64,000 bases of DNA from assembly GCA_026770025.1 (NCBI GenBank), contig JAMXDE010000004.1:3087501-3151500 (forward strand). The letters are read 5' to 3'. Under the pieces are notes generated by a model. The model made no database searches, was not told the DNA's origin, and was given only the letters and a program-made list of their open reading frames with translations. A program made the translations under genes and the position numbers. Positions 19,501 to 29,014 of this stretch are shown here, in pieces (positions within the stretch are counted from its first letter, which is position 1; the number at the start of each line of letters is the position of its first letter). This DNA comes from Craspedostauros australis (lineage: Eukaryota; Bacillariophyta; Bacillariophyceae; Mastogloiales; Achnanthaceae).

Positions 19501-22500
19501 TGCCAATTCGGCAAACAACACCGCAGACCTATGCCAGGCACAACACAGCACGCAATACTGGACCGACAGGGTGTGATCAAAACTGATCATCTCTTCCCTG
19601 GCCAACAGGTCTCCGTGGATCACTTCGTGGGACGCACGCTGGGCCGCCTATTCACTGGAAGGGGCAAATCTGACGCCTCGGAAATGTACAAGGGCGGGGC
19701 GATGTTTGTGGATCATGCATCAGGGTACATTCACGTGGAACCTGTCGCGTCCCTCACAACCCACGCAACACTTGAAGCGAAGACGCGATTCGAGTCCATG
19801 TGTCGCGATGTGGGAGTACCAGTGCGCTCCTATCTATCGGACAATGCCACCACCTTCACATCTCCAGACTACACCAAACACCTCGAGCGCTTCCACCAAG
19901 TGCATCGCTTCGCCGGAGTTGGTGCCCATCATCACAACGGAGTGGCCGAGCGGAGCATCCGTACCATCATCTCCATGGCACGCACGATGATGATGCATCA
20001 GAGCATTCATTGGCCGACGATGTTTGACGCACAGCATTGGCCCATGGCGGTCGTGCATGCAGCGTACATTCACAATCGGGTCCCCAACGCAGCCACCGGA
20101 TTAACACCAATGGACATCCTGTCGCGAACTCGCATCCCGCTGAAGCAACTCCACAACCTTCATGTGTGGGGCAGCCCAGTGTACGTGTTAAACAAAGCTC
20201 TTGGCGATGGCCGCAAGATTCCACGATGGGAACCACGCGGAGAACGGTACGTCAACATGGGCCTCTCCACCCGTCACGCATCAACAGTCCCCCTTGTGTT
20301 GTCACCACGGACAGGATCGATCACCCCGCAATTTCACGTCGTTTTTGACGATTGGTTCGCAACCATCGCAACCAACCCAAGCAACCTTCCCGACTACAAC
20401 ACCAGCGAATGGACCCACATGTTCGGCGATACAACCTACCAGATGCCTTTCGACGACGAAGACATCATCGCCATGGAAGAAAGAGATATCGAACGTGAAG
20501 ACGCAAACGATCACCGACGGCTTCACTCCATCAACGATGCGCCGATACCACCGTCATCATCGGGCGCACAACCGGCACCCACGCGAACTCCGACCAACAC
20601 AGACTCACCAGCTCACATTTTGGAACAGCCGTTGGAACCGGAAATGAACAACGACGCAACACCGGTCGATCAAGTGCAACCACCTCAACCAACCCTCCAG
20701 TCATCAGATACCGCTCACGACGACACACCCAAGTCACCAGTGCCACAAACAGAGGGAGCTGAGGAGCTACCAGAACGCATCACCACGACCTCGCCAAACC
20801 TGTTGCCACCAACAGAGGGAGCGACAAACGACGACGAAAGTGGTGTCATGCCGATCGCAAGTGATTCCCCTCCAGCTTTGCCACTTCGTGAACCCATCCA
20901 CGCGTCAACGAAAAGAGACAAGGCCAAACCAACCAGGCCGCCTCCGCTCCGCCGCTCGGAGCGTATCAACAAACGAGAGCCACGAGAACGCAAAACCGTC
21001 GAGCGGCTCACCTACGACAAGTTAGGGGGCAAAGTCGTGTGGGCAGATGACGACACGCTACCCATCGAAGCTAGCGCCAACGTGACAACTCAACACACAG
21101 GTGACTACAGCAAGACCCAAGCGGTACAGAGCATGAAGAAGGTTCTGCAGGAGTGCCGCCAGTCGCTAATGGAGTTCACGGAGCACTCTGACGACCAGGT
21201 AACACAAAAAGCCAAGGTCCTGGTCCGTGACGCGGAATCCATGCTCCGAAATTTGAAAACCATCGATACCGAAGAGCTACGAAAGGACGAACGGCGTTGG
21301 GCGCAGGGCGACCTCGAAATGGAACGAATGCTACGTGCAAGACAGCTCGAGATCCGAGCCGAGATGCGCAGGGAACAAGAGGAGGCAGCAGCCGATGAAG
21401 CTACATCCCGGCATGAACACCACATCCTCATGATGAGCAACCAGTCCGACTCGTCCTCAGAGGACGACGATTCATCCCCCGGCAACACCATGGACCCCAT
21501 CGACATCGGCCACCTGTGGCCACATCACGTCAACATCACCCGGCACATCCGCCACTACTTTGACCATGTGGTGCAGTTCCGATTCCCGACGGAAGCTGCA
21601 AGGAGCCAGTGCATCTACTACGCCATCCGTAGATTTGTTGACGCCGTCGATGAAATGCTCGAAACAGGTGAGTATCACCTCCCCGTCTCGTACTTCGGAT
21701 TCATACCAAGAATACAAGGTCAACGGTATACCCTGGAACGAGCCATCGCGGCCATGGAAAACGGCCTACGACCACCGGACGAAGATGAACGGGTACAGGA
21801 CTTCATGCGACGAGCGGGCTTCGCGTGGCATCTCATCACGCATGACGAGCGATTTGAGATCGGAATACTTCACTTGCACATCCAGCTTGGAGCCGCACCC
21901 GAGGTACCACCAACGATCATGGCCCCACCGAGCGAATTCGAACCGGCCGAACAGCACGCTTCGGCATCAACCCACTACGCCTACCAACCACCGCCGTATG
22001 ACGACGAAACTGACGAACACTACGCGATGGCAGCAGCGGTCGAGCACGACGACAACGACAACCACAGTGCCCTCATCACATACGACCTGCTCAGCTTCTT
22101 CACCAGCGGCGGTGACCTCGACATCGCAGATCGCCACTACAGCTACAAAGCATCAAAAGCTGACCCTGACACTCTTTCCTTCAATGAGGCAATGAATGAC
22201 GACAACAAAAGCGAATGGATGGCCGCCGCGCACAAGGAAATTCACGACCTCACCAACAAAGGGACGTGGATTGAGGTGCCGAAGTCCTCCACCACCGACC
22301 GCATTTTTCCGGGCACATGGGTATTCCGACGCAAGCGAATGCCCGACGGCACGGTCAAGAAATATAAAGGCCAATGGTGCTGCAGAGGTGATATGATGAC
22401 CGAAACGGAAGCGACCTACGCTCCAGTCGTCGCATGGTCGTCCGTCCGCGTCTTTCTCATCCTCTCCATTCTGCTCCGCTGGGTTACGACATCGATTGAT

Positions 22501-23739
22501 TTTTCGAACGCGTTCGTCCAAGCTAACATCCACCGGCCCGTCTACTTACACCTTCCTCGCGGCTTCCGATCAACGAATGGACCTGACACGTGCCTCAAGC
22601 TGATTAAAAGCCTTTACGGTCTCACTATAGCTCCCAAGCTATGGTATCAGCATCTCGTGCGCGCCCTCCTTGCGGAAGGGTTTCACGCGTGTGACCAGGA
22701 GAAGTGCCTGTTCATGCGCGACGGCATGATGATCGTTCTCTACGTGGACGACGCCGGCATCGCATCGCGTACGGAAGAAGAGGCAGACGCATTCATCGAG
22801 TCCATGCGCAAACGCGGATTTGATCTCACACGCGAAGGCACGTTCACGGAGTTCCTGGGAATATCACTGCACCGAGACCCCAAAAACAACACCATCCACC
22901 TCAAGCAGACCGGGTTAATCAACAAGATCATCGAGGCCACCGGTATGCAGCACTGCAAACCCAACGTGACACCAACAACACAACTCGCCCTCGGCGCCTC
23001 AACCGACCAACCGCCAATGAAGGAAGCATGGAACTATCGCTCCATCGTCGGCATGCTGCTCTACTTGACTACGAACACACGCCCCGACCTGGCCTTCGCC
23101 GTTTCCCAAGTGGCCCGATTCAGCAACGATCCCCGCCAACCGCACGCAAAGGCCATCAAGATGATCGTGCGATATCTTCGCCACACAAGCACCATGGGCA
23201 CCATCGTACGACCAACAGGCCAACTCAACCTGGAATGCTACGTCGACGCCGACTTTGCAGGTCTGTACAAGCGCGAATCCGACGATTCTCCCAATGCGGT
23301 ACGCTCACGTACCGGCTACGTCATCATCCTCGGTGGCTGCCCGCTCGTGTGGAAATCGAAGCTGCAGACGGAAATCGCCTTGTCAACTATGGAATCGGAA
23401 TACGCCGCGCTGTCTCTTGCCATGCGCGCCCTCATCCCTATGCAACAGCTTATCAACGAAGTGAACGCATCAACCAACCTCAACCAACCGCTGCAAACAA
23501 ACATCCAATGCACCGTCTTTGAGGATAATGAGGCGTGCATCTCACTGGCAACAAACCACAAGGTCACGGCGCGAACCAAACACTTTCTCACCAAGTGGCA
23601 CTTCTTCTGGCACTGGGTCAAGGAAGGCTTCATTCGAATCCTACACGTACCAACACCACATCAGGTCGCTGACATCTTCACCAAGGGCCTTGCGCGGGAT
23701 GCATTCGAGCACCTGCGAAGGATGCTCATGGGATGGTGA
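16546..23739 (+). CDS. Copia Gag-Pol polyprotein (2397 aa)
   Basis: Intact 2397-aa ORF with ATG after CCTCACC. Gag is in about residues 1-500 and ends in a WCAKCRHWRISHGTAGH zinc-type motif (about residue 513), a variant of the usual knuckle. A strongly hydrophobic stretch, residues about 572-625, follows and looks like two membrane segments. The aspartic protease has VVWDTGASI (near 782). The integrase HHCC finger lies at about 941-992 (HYRLGHLSF to CPLCAACQFGK), with core acidic residues in SVDHFVG, YLSDNAT and GVAERSIR. A long Pro/Ser/Thr linker and a charged coiled-coil stretch (near 21100-21420) separate integrase from reverse transcriptase, which has LYVDDAG (near 2065). RNase H shows CYVDADFAG, STMESEYAAL, DNEACI and VADIFTKGL. 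No stops or frameshifts. Confidence 0.95.
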   Translation: MSEQGEDMSISSEERRLEAFVERLNQQAAQALRDLNESRVSRGAAPIPAQQRGQTAAGQGEGDPAQGNAGGANNPPNLGETEGTGRREGNADNQTGSTGGGFPFEADEDPIGPETTYVAYESEDKPEKPIMGGLTKAGRHWVPWTGGKPNVEWTGLAEDAALSYDSSQQQRVLHNGSDSKNQPEREKGIRPRFRIGDNRQRMLRLLKDHMSTAGLISMTYMRSNEHPDEMVCVLDAPGSTTISQATDHHDVYRHLWDRYDKQNNASAARFLRDSLDPDLEDRLMNRIKPKYQQDFNVIFTELIKSITSSSLDKYARLQEKVRKTTPQKFQGENIQAMADTLRIMCKELQDADQFEISLLRTMTDNFFMAGGKTTSGEQYRHRILDISDRLRRLIEDKSLKTYERAEPHLLREDLTWMDICSVAEDAYLDELQGNSWHANRHSRDRNTPRMHANHTSTTKEARLLEQHKGGKRQGAKNKSTTKRAQPKKDPWITTPPRKGEPQQKLMNDKTFHWCAKCRHWRISHGTAGHIDDFQRKPKNPQLEIDHAAWTCLSAEAHVSEHAWWTAVWEVFTSFDTINVLTGSFLALCSVQIAVLGIECGWYVMSTMMWMTTAVVLFALHTSVPRHYQPTSTRTSYATNVWKKKQRKHFKTHQRFYHHPAMPANSLYDSMFGNNDFKHFLHDKRTTIAKFDAPRANHRNKTRRVRRCRGTSQNSCRAKHTPSPARPPNKRNEARPSEHASANVLANAYYTLTAILGCKHAFAAPHKVEEVIPSGGSFDVVWDTGASICVTNDMNDFVGPTSAPTTPTFLNGFLRRTKVKTKGTVEWSILDTNGKPRSLRLPAFYVPGSSVKLISTTSLLHQYKGENIIVEATNIKLSGIPGNEERGSIIAHNRKANRLPTSRAYRTGDLSDVPAALTTTITSVAQHNQNLSQPQKELLKWHYRLGHLSFRRVQFLLRSGALVNTEASRKMQTAAARVQECPLCAACQFGKQHRRPMPGTTQHAILDRQGVIKTDHLFPGQQVSVDHFVGRTLGRLFTGRGKSDASEMYKGGAMFVDHASGYIHVEPVASLTTHATLEAKTRFESMCRDVGVPVRSYLSDNATTFTSPDYTKHLERFHQVHRFAGVGAHHHNGVAERSIRTIISMARTMMMHQSIHWPTMFDAQHWPMAVVHAAYIHNRVPNAATGLTPMDILSRTRIPLKQLHNLHVWGSPVYVLNKALGDGRKIPRWEPRGERYVNMGLSTRHASTVPLVLSPRTGSITPQFHVVFDDWFATIATNPSNLPDYNTSEWTHMFGDTTYQMPFDDEDIIAMEERDIEREDANDHRRLHSINDAPIPPSSSGAQPAPTRTPTNTDSPAHILEQPLEPEMNNDATPVDQVQPPQPTLQSSDTAHDDTPKSPVPQTEGAEELPERITTTSPNLLPPTEGATNDDESGVMPIASDSPPALPLREPIHASTKRDKAKPTRPPPLRRSERINKREPRERKTVERLTYDKLGGKVVWADDDTLPIEASANVTTQHTGDYSKTQAVQSMKKVLQECRQSLMEFTEHSDDQVTQKAKVLVRDAESMLRNLKTIDTEELRKDERRWAQGDLEMERMLRARQLEIRAEMRREQEEAAADEATSRHEHHILMMSNQSDSSSEDDDSSPGNTMDPIDIGHLWPHHVNITRHIRHYFDHVVQFRFPTEAARSQCIYYAIRRFVDAVDEMLETGEYHLPVSYFGFIPRIQGQRYTLERAIAAMENGLRPPDEDERVQDFMRRAGFAWHLITHDERFEIGILHLHIQLGAAPEVPPTIMAPPSEFEPAEQHASASTHYAYQPPPYDDETDEHYAMAAAVEHDDNDNHSALITYDLLSFFTSGGDLDIADRHYSYKASKADPDTLSFNEAMNDDNKSEWMAAAHKEIHDLTNKGTWIEVPKSSTTDRIFPGTWVFRRKRMPDGTVKKYKGQWCCRGDMMTETEATYAPVVAWSSVRVFLILSILLRWVTTSIDFSNAFVQANIHRPVYLHLPRGFRSTNGPDTCLKLIKSLYGLTIAPKLWYQHLVRALLAEGFHACDQEKCLFMRDGMMIVLYVDDAGIASRTEEEADAFIESMRKRGFDLTREGTFTEFLGISLHRDPKNNTIHLKQTGLINKIIEATGMQHCKPNVTPTTQLALGASTDQPPMKEAWNYRSIVGMLLYLTTNTRPDLAFAVSQVARFSNDPRQPHAKAIKMIVRYLRHTSTMGTIVRPTGQLNLECYVDADFAGLYKRESDDSPNAVRSRTGYVIILGGCPLVWKSKLQTEIALSTMESEYAALSLAMRALIPMQQLINEVNASTNLNQPLQTNIQCTVFEDNEACISLATNHKVTARTKHFLTKWHFFWHWVKEGFIRILHVPTPHQVADIFTKGLARDAFEHLRRMLMGW

Positions 23740-23812
23740 TGGCGCCACAAAATGTGAACTGTTGATCGAACGATGGAGGTTTTTACACCGGGGACATGCT
23801 TCGTACTACGCC

Positions 23813-23821
23813 GAGAGGGAG
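23813..23821 (+). other. Polypurine tract of the copia element
   Basis: GAGAGGGAG directly abuts the 3' LTR, the expected primer for plus-strand DNA synthesis. Confidence 0.7.
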
Positions 23822-24364
23822 AGTTGGGACAGACTAGCTCCGGGACTGACTCGGGACCTGACTGTCCATTCCGCGTACGCAGTATTCGGTACCCAAGACC
23901 GATACTGTGATGAAAGGCTACCACACACACGATGTGTAGTTGAACTGCAATCCATGCGTTGCTCGCCCTCCAGCTCATGCACCCCTGCCACCTGTCCATC
24001 TCGTCACTATGTTGAACATGCATCTATCTTGAAGCATATCCATGTGAATGGATCAGCTGCTGCTCCATGGGTGACGATACTGGAAGACTGTATGTGTACA
24101 GGATCACCACGGCATGCTGCTGCGCAACAAAGAACGGCTACAGTACGACAGCACGAACCCCACCTTTTTACTCGATCGTCCTATCAATAGTAAGCTTAAC
24201 ACATAAAACAAGCAATCAGAAACAATCTTCACAGCTTACTTCCGAGTTTACTACAGTTACATCATCGTCTGATAAAGCTTTGTCCTCAACATCAAACGGC
24301 GTCAAAACCGGTTGAAGGACAGACTATCCTCCTGACAACGTGCGAAAGACACGGAATACCAACT
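23822..24364 (+). repeat. 3' LTR
   Basis: 543 bp copy of the 5' LTR, same ends and, by direct reading, the same sequence. It is followed by the target duplication GGCTG. Confidence 0.92.
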
Positions 24365-24369
24365 GGCTG

Positions 24370-24739
24370 AATCTTTGGCTGTATCTTTGCGCGATGATGT
24401 GCTTCGCCCAACGCATCGTGTGTCAAACAACGCCGTGATGGCCATCAACCATCCACGGTGTCCGACCATCGTGGATGCCAATCACGCAATCATGCAAAAT
24501 GCCAACGAAATCGCTCACAACAAAACCGCACAATATGTACCATACGAGTACGAGTGCAGCATAGTCAAGGTGGAGAAATAGAGAATCAGAGAACGAGGAA
24601 GCATCCATCAACGTTGTGCTCCGTTCACGCATACTTGCACTTGAGCTCCGCTTGCTTCCATCCGCATTGGGACCAGCACAAGTGACGACAACAGCACTCC
24701 TTCGGCACTGCTTCGGCACTGCTTCAGAACGAACGCACC
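24370..24739. other. 5' flank of paralogue 1
   Basis: 370 bp between the retrotransposon and the first paralogue. It has a CATACGAGTACGAGTGCAG double word at 24541-24560 and a doubled CTTCGGCACTG unit just before the ATG. No gene seen. Confidence 0.45.
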
Positions 24740-26233
24740 ATGGCGACAACCTCACACCGCCCGTTCTTCACCGAAGACCGCTTCCCTGTTGTGGGAAGCC
24801 GAGTGATCATTCCGAAGAGAAAGGGCGGCTTTCGTGAGGAGGCGAGAGCCATCGTCTGCGCCCACGCGAGGCGTTATGTCTACCTGTACATCACCTACTG
24901 CGAGATGAAGCCCAGCATCGTCGGGACTACCCAAGCGGCAACCGCCGGCGCATGCTATCCTGTCACGGAGAAGGAGTACCATGCCACCAACCTGGAGTTC
25001 CAAAATGTGATCAGCGTCATGATCGCGGATGCCAGGGACGTCAGGCCAGAGGACAGCGCGTGGTTCGAAGCCTGCCGCAACTTCAGCCGCGTTCCAGCGA
25101 AGATCAAGCCGGTGCCGTTCTTTTCCATCCTCAGCGATCGCATCAGCCACATCATCACGAGGGCCCACATTGCGCGGCAGAGCCGTGAAACAGGACGGGC
25201 ACTGCGGGAGAGCGACCTCCTGGAAAAGCGAGCGCTGCGAGACGTGCCTCCATACGAGCCGGTCGCCAGGGCCACGCGTGTCATGGAGGTTCCTCAATTT
25301 CCCCTCAACGCCCCATTGATCACGCGTTATCCTCGCCGGTACAAGATGGATATCGAACAGGTCATCCCGTCTTGGTTCTTCGGCGCATCACAGCTGCCTC
25401 CCGTTGGCGAGACACCATGCACCACTGCGCCATCAGCGACAGTTGAGACTCACGTATCGAAGATGATCTGGCAACGAAAACCTGCGCAAAAAAACTTGCC
25501 AGCAAGCAAGCCGTGTGCTGACATGGCGATCGTGCCATCTCCGGTGGTGTCGATGAGCCATTCAAGCAATGATGGGGAAGGCTTATCAACGGCTGAGGCA
25601 GCGCCTCGCTGTCGGACGAGATCCATCCAGCTGCGCCGCAAACGTGAAAGAGACCAAGGACACGTGCAACGCAGTGGCACCGCCAACATGTTTCCTTCCA
25701 AGGCCCGAAGATTGCGTGACGCTGCGCCATCTCGCCACGACGACGCCACTTCCGGGGATTCTGACACTTCCAAGAAGCCTCCGCCCTCTCGATTTGCCAG
25801 GGCAGTGATGCCTCATCACAGAGGGCGAGCGTCTCTCCCCAATAGTCGAGGAAGCCCTCCTAATCTTGTGGAGGTGACCCCGTTGCCACCAAAGCGACTC
25901 ATGTTTGGAGATTCCATGCACGGCAGCGGCAACCGCTCTCATGTATCTCAATCACAACTGCAACACCCACGGCCGACAACGGTCGCTCAAGCACAAAACG
26001 ATACACCCGCTGACACCACCACAGCGGATCCAGCTTGCCACGACCGACAATACATCAACACCATCCTCGCGCTCGAAGGCACTGCCGGCATTCAGCATCA
26101 TCTCGCCGCATTGGCGTCGTCGCTTCATTCTGCAGAGATCGATCAAATCAATCTGCACCACATGGTCCCGCTGATGAATGCCATCAACGATCATCTCTCT
26201 CGCAGGCAGCAGGCCGACGCATCGTCACGTTGA
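24740..26233 (+). CDS. Uncharacterised protein, paralogue 1 of a tandem pair
   Basis: 497 aa, ATG in CACCATGGCG context, no introns. I do not recognise the family. The N-terminal domain (about residues 5-225) is shared with the next gene: it opens with HRPFFTEDRFPVVGSRVIIP, has a Val/Tyr/Leu-rich strand pattern (YVYLYITYCE), then the block YHATNLEFQNVISVMIADAR. The early GSRVIIPKR pattern could be a small beta-barrel (SH3/BAH-like), but that is only a guess. The middle (230-420) is basic, Ser/Pro-rich and poorly conserved. The last 75 residues, from CHDRQYINTILALEG to RRQQADASSR, form a probable helical tail almost identical in the two paralogues. There is no signal peptide and no membrane segment. 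Confidence 0.75.
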   Translation: MATTSHRPFFTEDRFPVVGSRVIIPKRKGGFREEARAIVCAHARRYVYLYITYCEMKPSIVGTTQAATAGACYPVTEKEYHATNLEFQNVISVMIADARDVRPEDSAWFEACRNFSRVPAKIKPVPFFSILSDRISHIITRAHIARQSRETGRALRESDLLEKRALRDVPPYEPVARATRVMEVPQFPLNAPLITRYPRRYKMDIEQVIPSWFFGASQLPPVGETPCTTAPSATVETHVSKMIWQRKPAQKNLPASKPCADMAIVPSPVVSMSHSSNDGEGLSTAEAAPRCRTRSIQLRRKRERDQGHVQRSGTANMFPSKARRLRDAAPSRHDDATSGDSDTSKKPPPSRFARAVMPHHRGRASLPNSRGSPPNLVEVTPLPPKRLMFGDSMHGSGNRSHVSQSQLQHPRPTTVAQAQNDTPADTTTADPACHDRQYINTILALEGTAGIQHHLAALASSLHSAEIDQINLHHMVPLMNAINDHLSRRQQADASSR

Positions 26234-26400
26234 CAAGGCCTGGCAGTGAGCGAAGAAAAAGTTCTTCAGCAAGATTACATCAATGAGGATCGTGATAACG
26301 CTGAGAGCAACACAACCAGGAGTCGAGTATCCAACCTTGATCCAGCGCAACCAAATGGCGCAAGGATTGGACTCAATTAGAATCAAGTATAATACATGAC
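25965..26400 (+). repeat. Shared 3' block, copy 1
   Basis: Codes for the conserved tail and runs on into the 3' UTR to ATTAGAATCAAGTATAATACATGAC. It is much more similar to 28463-28922 than the upstream coding parts are to each other. Confidence 0.85.
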
Positions 26401-27299
26401 AGTAGGCACCAAAAGAGACATTGATAGAGCAGATCAACCAAAACGTCAAACACTCGCCTCTTCCATAACCGACAGCATGAAACACAAAGTGCCCATTCAA
26501 CCCACGTCTTGAGTGGCAACCATCTGCCCCAGTGGAAGCAGCGATTTGGGTCCTTGGCCATTGGATTTTGACGGTCTCATGTTCTATGTATGGTACGCAT
26601 GGCGAACGTGTCAAGGCGCTGCGGATTTCCACCATAGCAGTTGTTAGATGGCGAAGACAAGACGAAGTGGATGGCCATAGGTCATAGGTGACGCTGTCAT
26701 TGTCATTGAAGCGAAATTGGAGGGATCCGAGAGCTCCACGCTCGTAAGCGTACTCGTGGCAACAAATCACTCCCCCTGCATCGGCAGAGAGAGCGTGAGT
26801 ACGACTATTGGCAAGATCTGCTCTGTGCTATTCGTGTGCGTGCACATCAGGCGAAGAATTGAGAGGGAGAGAATCCGTCCCATGACCACAGAGCGACTCG
26901 GTTTCGCAGCAAGCGCACAAACCCCATGCAAAGGAAGGATAGCTCGAAGATCGTGCTCCATGAAGACGCGCAAGACGCTCTCCGCCCAGAGAGGGGGCAC
27001 CACACAAGATCGTACGATCTGCGACGAGCAAGGAAAGAGAGCCGCCACAAAGACCATGCGTGCGAACAACCACAACAAAGGATTCACCCTAGCGGCGCTG
27101 TTGCCATGTTGCACGTTTCGAACTATGGTCGCACGATACGAGCCATGGTCGCGCCCAACAATTCTCACGAGTGGCCAACCATCGTGATCGCATTCTGCGG
27201 ATACGCATAGATCGTAATTGGACATTCCCCAGCTTCCATCAATACCAAGATCAGGATCGGGGCCGGCATCGGTACAACTACTCATTCCACCAAGACACC
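26401..27299. other. Intergenic region between the paralogues
   Basis: About 0.9 kb downstream of the shared 3' block of copy 1 and upstream of paralogue 2. ORFs here are short and compositionally unremarkable. The promoter of paralogue 2 must be here, but its sequence is not similar to that of paralogue 1. Confidence 0.45.
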
Positions 27300-28503
27300 A
27301 TGGCGAGACTTGAACACCGACCGTTTTTCACTGAAAACCACTCTCCGGCGTGGGGAAGCCATGTCATCATTCCGAAGCGGGAGGACCACGAGGTGTGCAG
27401 AGGCATGGTCTATGCACACAGGGAGCGCTTGGTCTACTTGTACATCGCTTACTGCGAGAAGAGACCCAGCGTGGTGGGGACCACCCAAGTGGTGGACAAG
27501 AGCCTATGCTACCCCATCACAACGGAAGAGTACCATGCCACCAACTTGGAGTTCCAAAATGTGATCAGCGTCATGATCGCAGATGCCAGGGATATCAGGC
27601 CTCAAGACCGATTTTGGTTCGGAACTCCCACCAACTTCACTCATCTTCCGTCTGATATCACTCCTTATCCGCTCTTCAGCGTCGCGAGCGATCGCATCAG
27701 CCACATCATCCAAAGGGCACAAATCGCGCGGCAAATCCGTGGAACAGGACGGCCACTTCAGGAAACTGATGCTCGAGAAAGGCGAGCGCTGCAAGCCATC
27801 CCTCATTACGACCAGGTCGCCAGGACCAACTTTGTCGGGAAAGTGCCTCAATTCCCGATAGACGTCCCCATGGTCGAGGGCCGACCTGGTCGGTACGCGG
27901 TGGACATCCCGCACATGATCCCATCCACCTTCTTGATCCGGGCAAGAGTATCTTTCATTGTCAAAAAACCATGCTCCACCACGACGTTAGACAGCACAAG
28001 TACAACGCCCACCACTGCCACGAACGTAACCGCACCATCTACGTTGGCATCAACAAGCGAATCGGACGGCGAGGTGGAATACTTGGGAACGATCGAGACA
28101 CCGCCTGCCGATCGTCCGAGATCTGTTCGGGTGCGCCTCAAGCGCAAAGGAGATCAGGTGCCGCAACAAGGCGGTGAGACTCCAAGCATGCCACATCTCA
28201 AGTCGCGACGAGTTCGTGAAGATGCACAAGGCTCCCCCGTTAGCACCGATCGTGGACACAGGAGCAACTCTACGAGGCTTTCGCCGTCTCAATCCTCCGG
28301 GGCAGCGACCGCGTCCCCCAGAGAGCCAACATCTCCTCTCGACGTCCGAGGTGGCTCTCGTCAACACATCGAGGCGGCGCCACCCACACCTGTACAGCTC
28401 GCCTCCGAGAATGCCATGGATGGCAGCCGCGTTCATGCTTCCCCTTCACTGCCACAGCAGCCACGACCGACAACGGTCGCTCAAGCACGAAACGGTACAC
28501 CCG

Positions 28504-28534
<31 letters not shown>

Positions 28535-28754
28535 CACCACCACGGCGGATCCAGCTTGCCACGACCGACAATGCATCAACACCATCCTCGCGCTCGAAGG
28601 TACTGCCGGCATTCAGCATCATCTCGCCGCATTGGCGTCGTCGCTTCATTCCGCAGAGATCGATCAAATCAATCTGCACCACATGGTCCCGCTGATGAAT
28701 GCCATCAATGGCCATCTCTCTCGCAGGCAGCAGGCCGACGCATCGTCGCGTTGA
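27300..28754 (+). CDS. Uncharacterised protein, paralogue 2 of a tandem pair
   Basis: 484 aa from ATG at 27300 (ACACCATGGCG); the upstream open frame has no conserved content. Same plan as its neighbour: the N-terminal domain starts EHRPFFTENHSPAWGSHVII and contains YHATNLEFQNVISVMIADAR, while the tail is nearly identical. The middle differs greatly and includes an acidic SESDGEVEYLG patch, basic runs, and a poly-Thr tract of about 14 residues just before the conserved tail where paralogue 1 has only a few Thr. Function unknown; same orientation and tandem position indicate local duplication. Confidence 0.75.
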
Positions 28755-28922
28755 CAAGCCCTGGCAGCGAGCCAAGGAAAAGTTCTTCAGCGAGAATGTA
28801 TCAACGGGGATCGTGATAACACTGAGAGCAACACAACCACGAGTCGAGCATCCAACCTTGATCCAGCGCAACCAAATGGCGCAATGGTTGGACTCAATTA
28901 GAATCAAGTATAATACATGACG
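28463..28922 (+). repeat. Shared 3' block, copy 2
   Basis: Partner of 25965-26400, beginning at the CGACCGACAACGGTCGCTCA string and extending through the stop codon into about 170 bases of 3' flank. The only large difference is the trinucleotide expansion at 28504-28543. Confidence 0.85.
28504..28543 (+). repeat. Coding trinucleotide microsatellite (poly-Thr)
   Basis: About seven ACT followed by about six ACC codons, in frame in paralogue 2. The corresponding site in paralogue 1 is short. Confidence 0.9.
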
Positions 28923-29014
28923 GTAGGCACCAGGAGGGACATTGGTAGATACGCACTCGTATTCGTAAGCCAAATCAAAAATACTCCCACTTTACACGAA
29001 AATCTCCCTCAGCA

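Larger units (their letters stand above)
15649..24364 (+). mobile_element. Complete Ty1/copia LTR retrotransposon (diatom type)
   Basis: 8716 bp element: two 543 bp LTRs, a primer-binding-like site, a single intact Gag-Pol ORF and a purine tract before the 3' LTR. The flanks carry the 5 bp duplication GGCTG (15644-15648 and 24365-24369); the shared string is TGGCTGA, so the exact boundary is ambiguous by one base. The LTR ends form a 6 bp inverted repeat AGTTGG/CCAACT instead of TG/CA. Domain order protease, integrase, reverse transcriptase, RNase H assigns it to copia. The LTRs read identical by eye, so insertion was recent and the element may be active. Confidence 0.95.
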
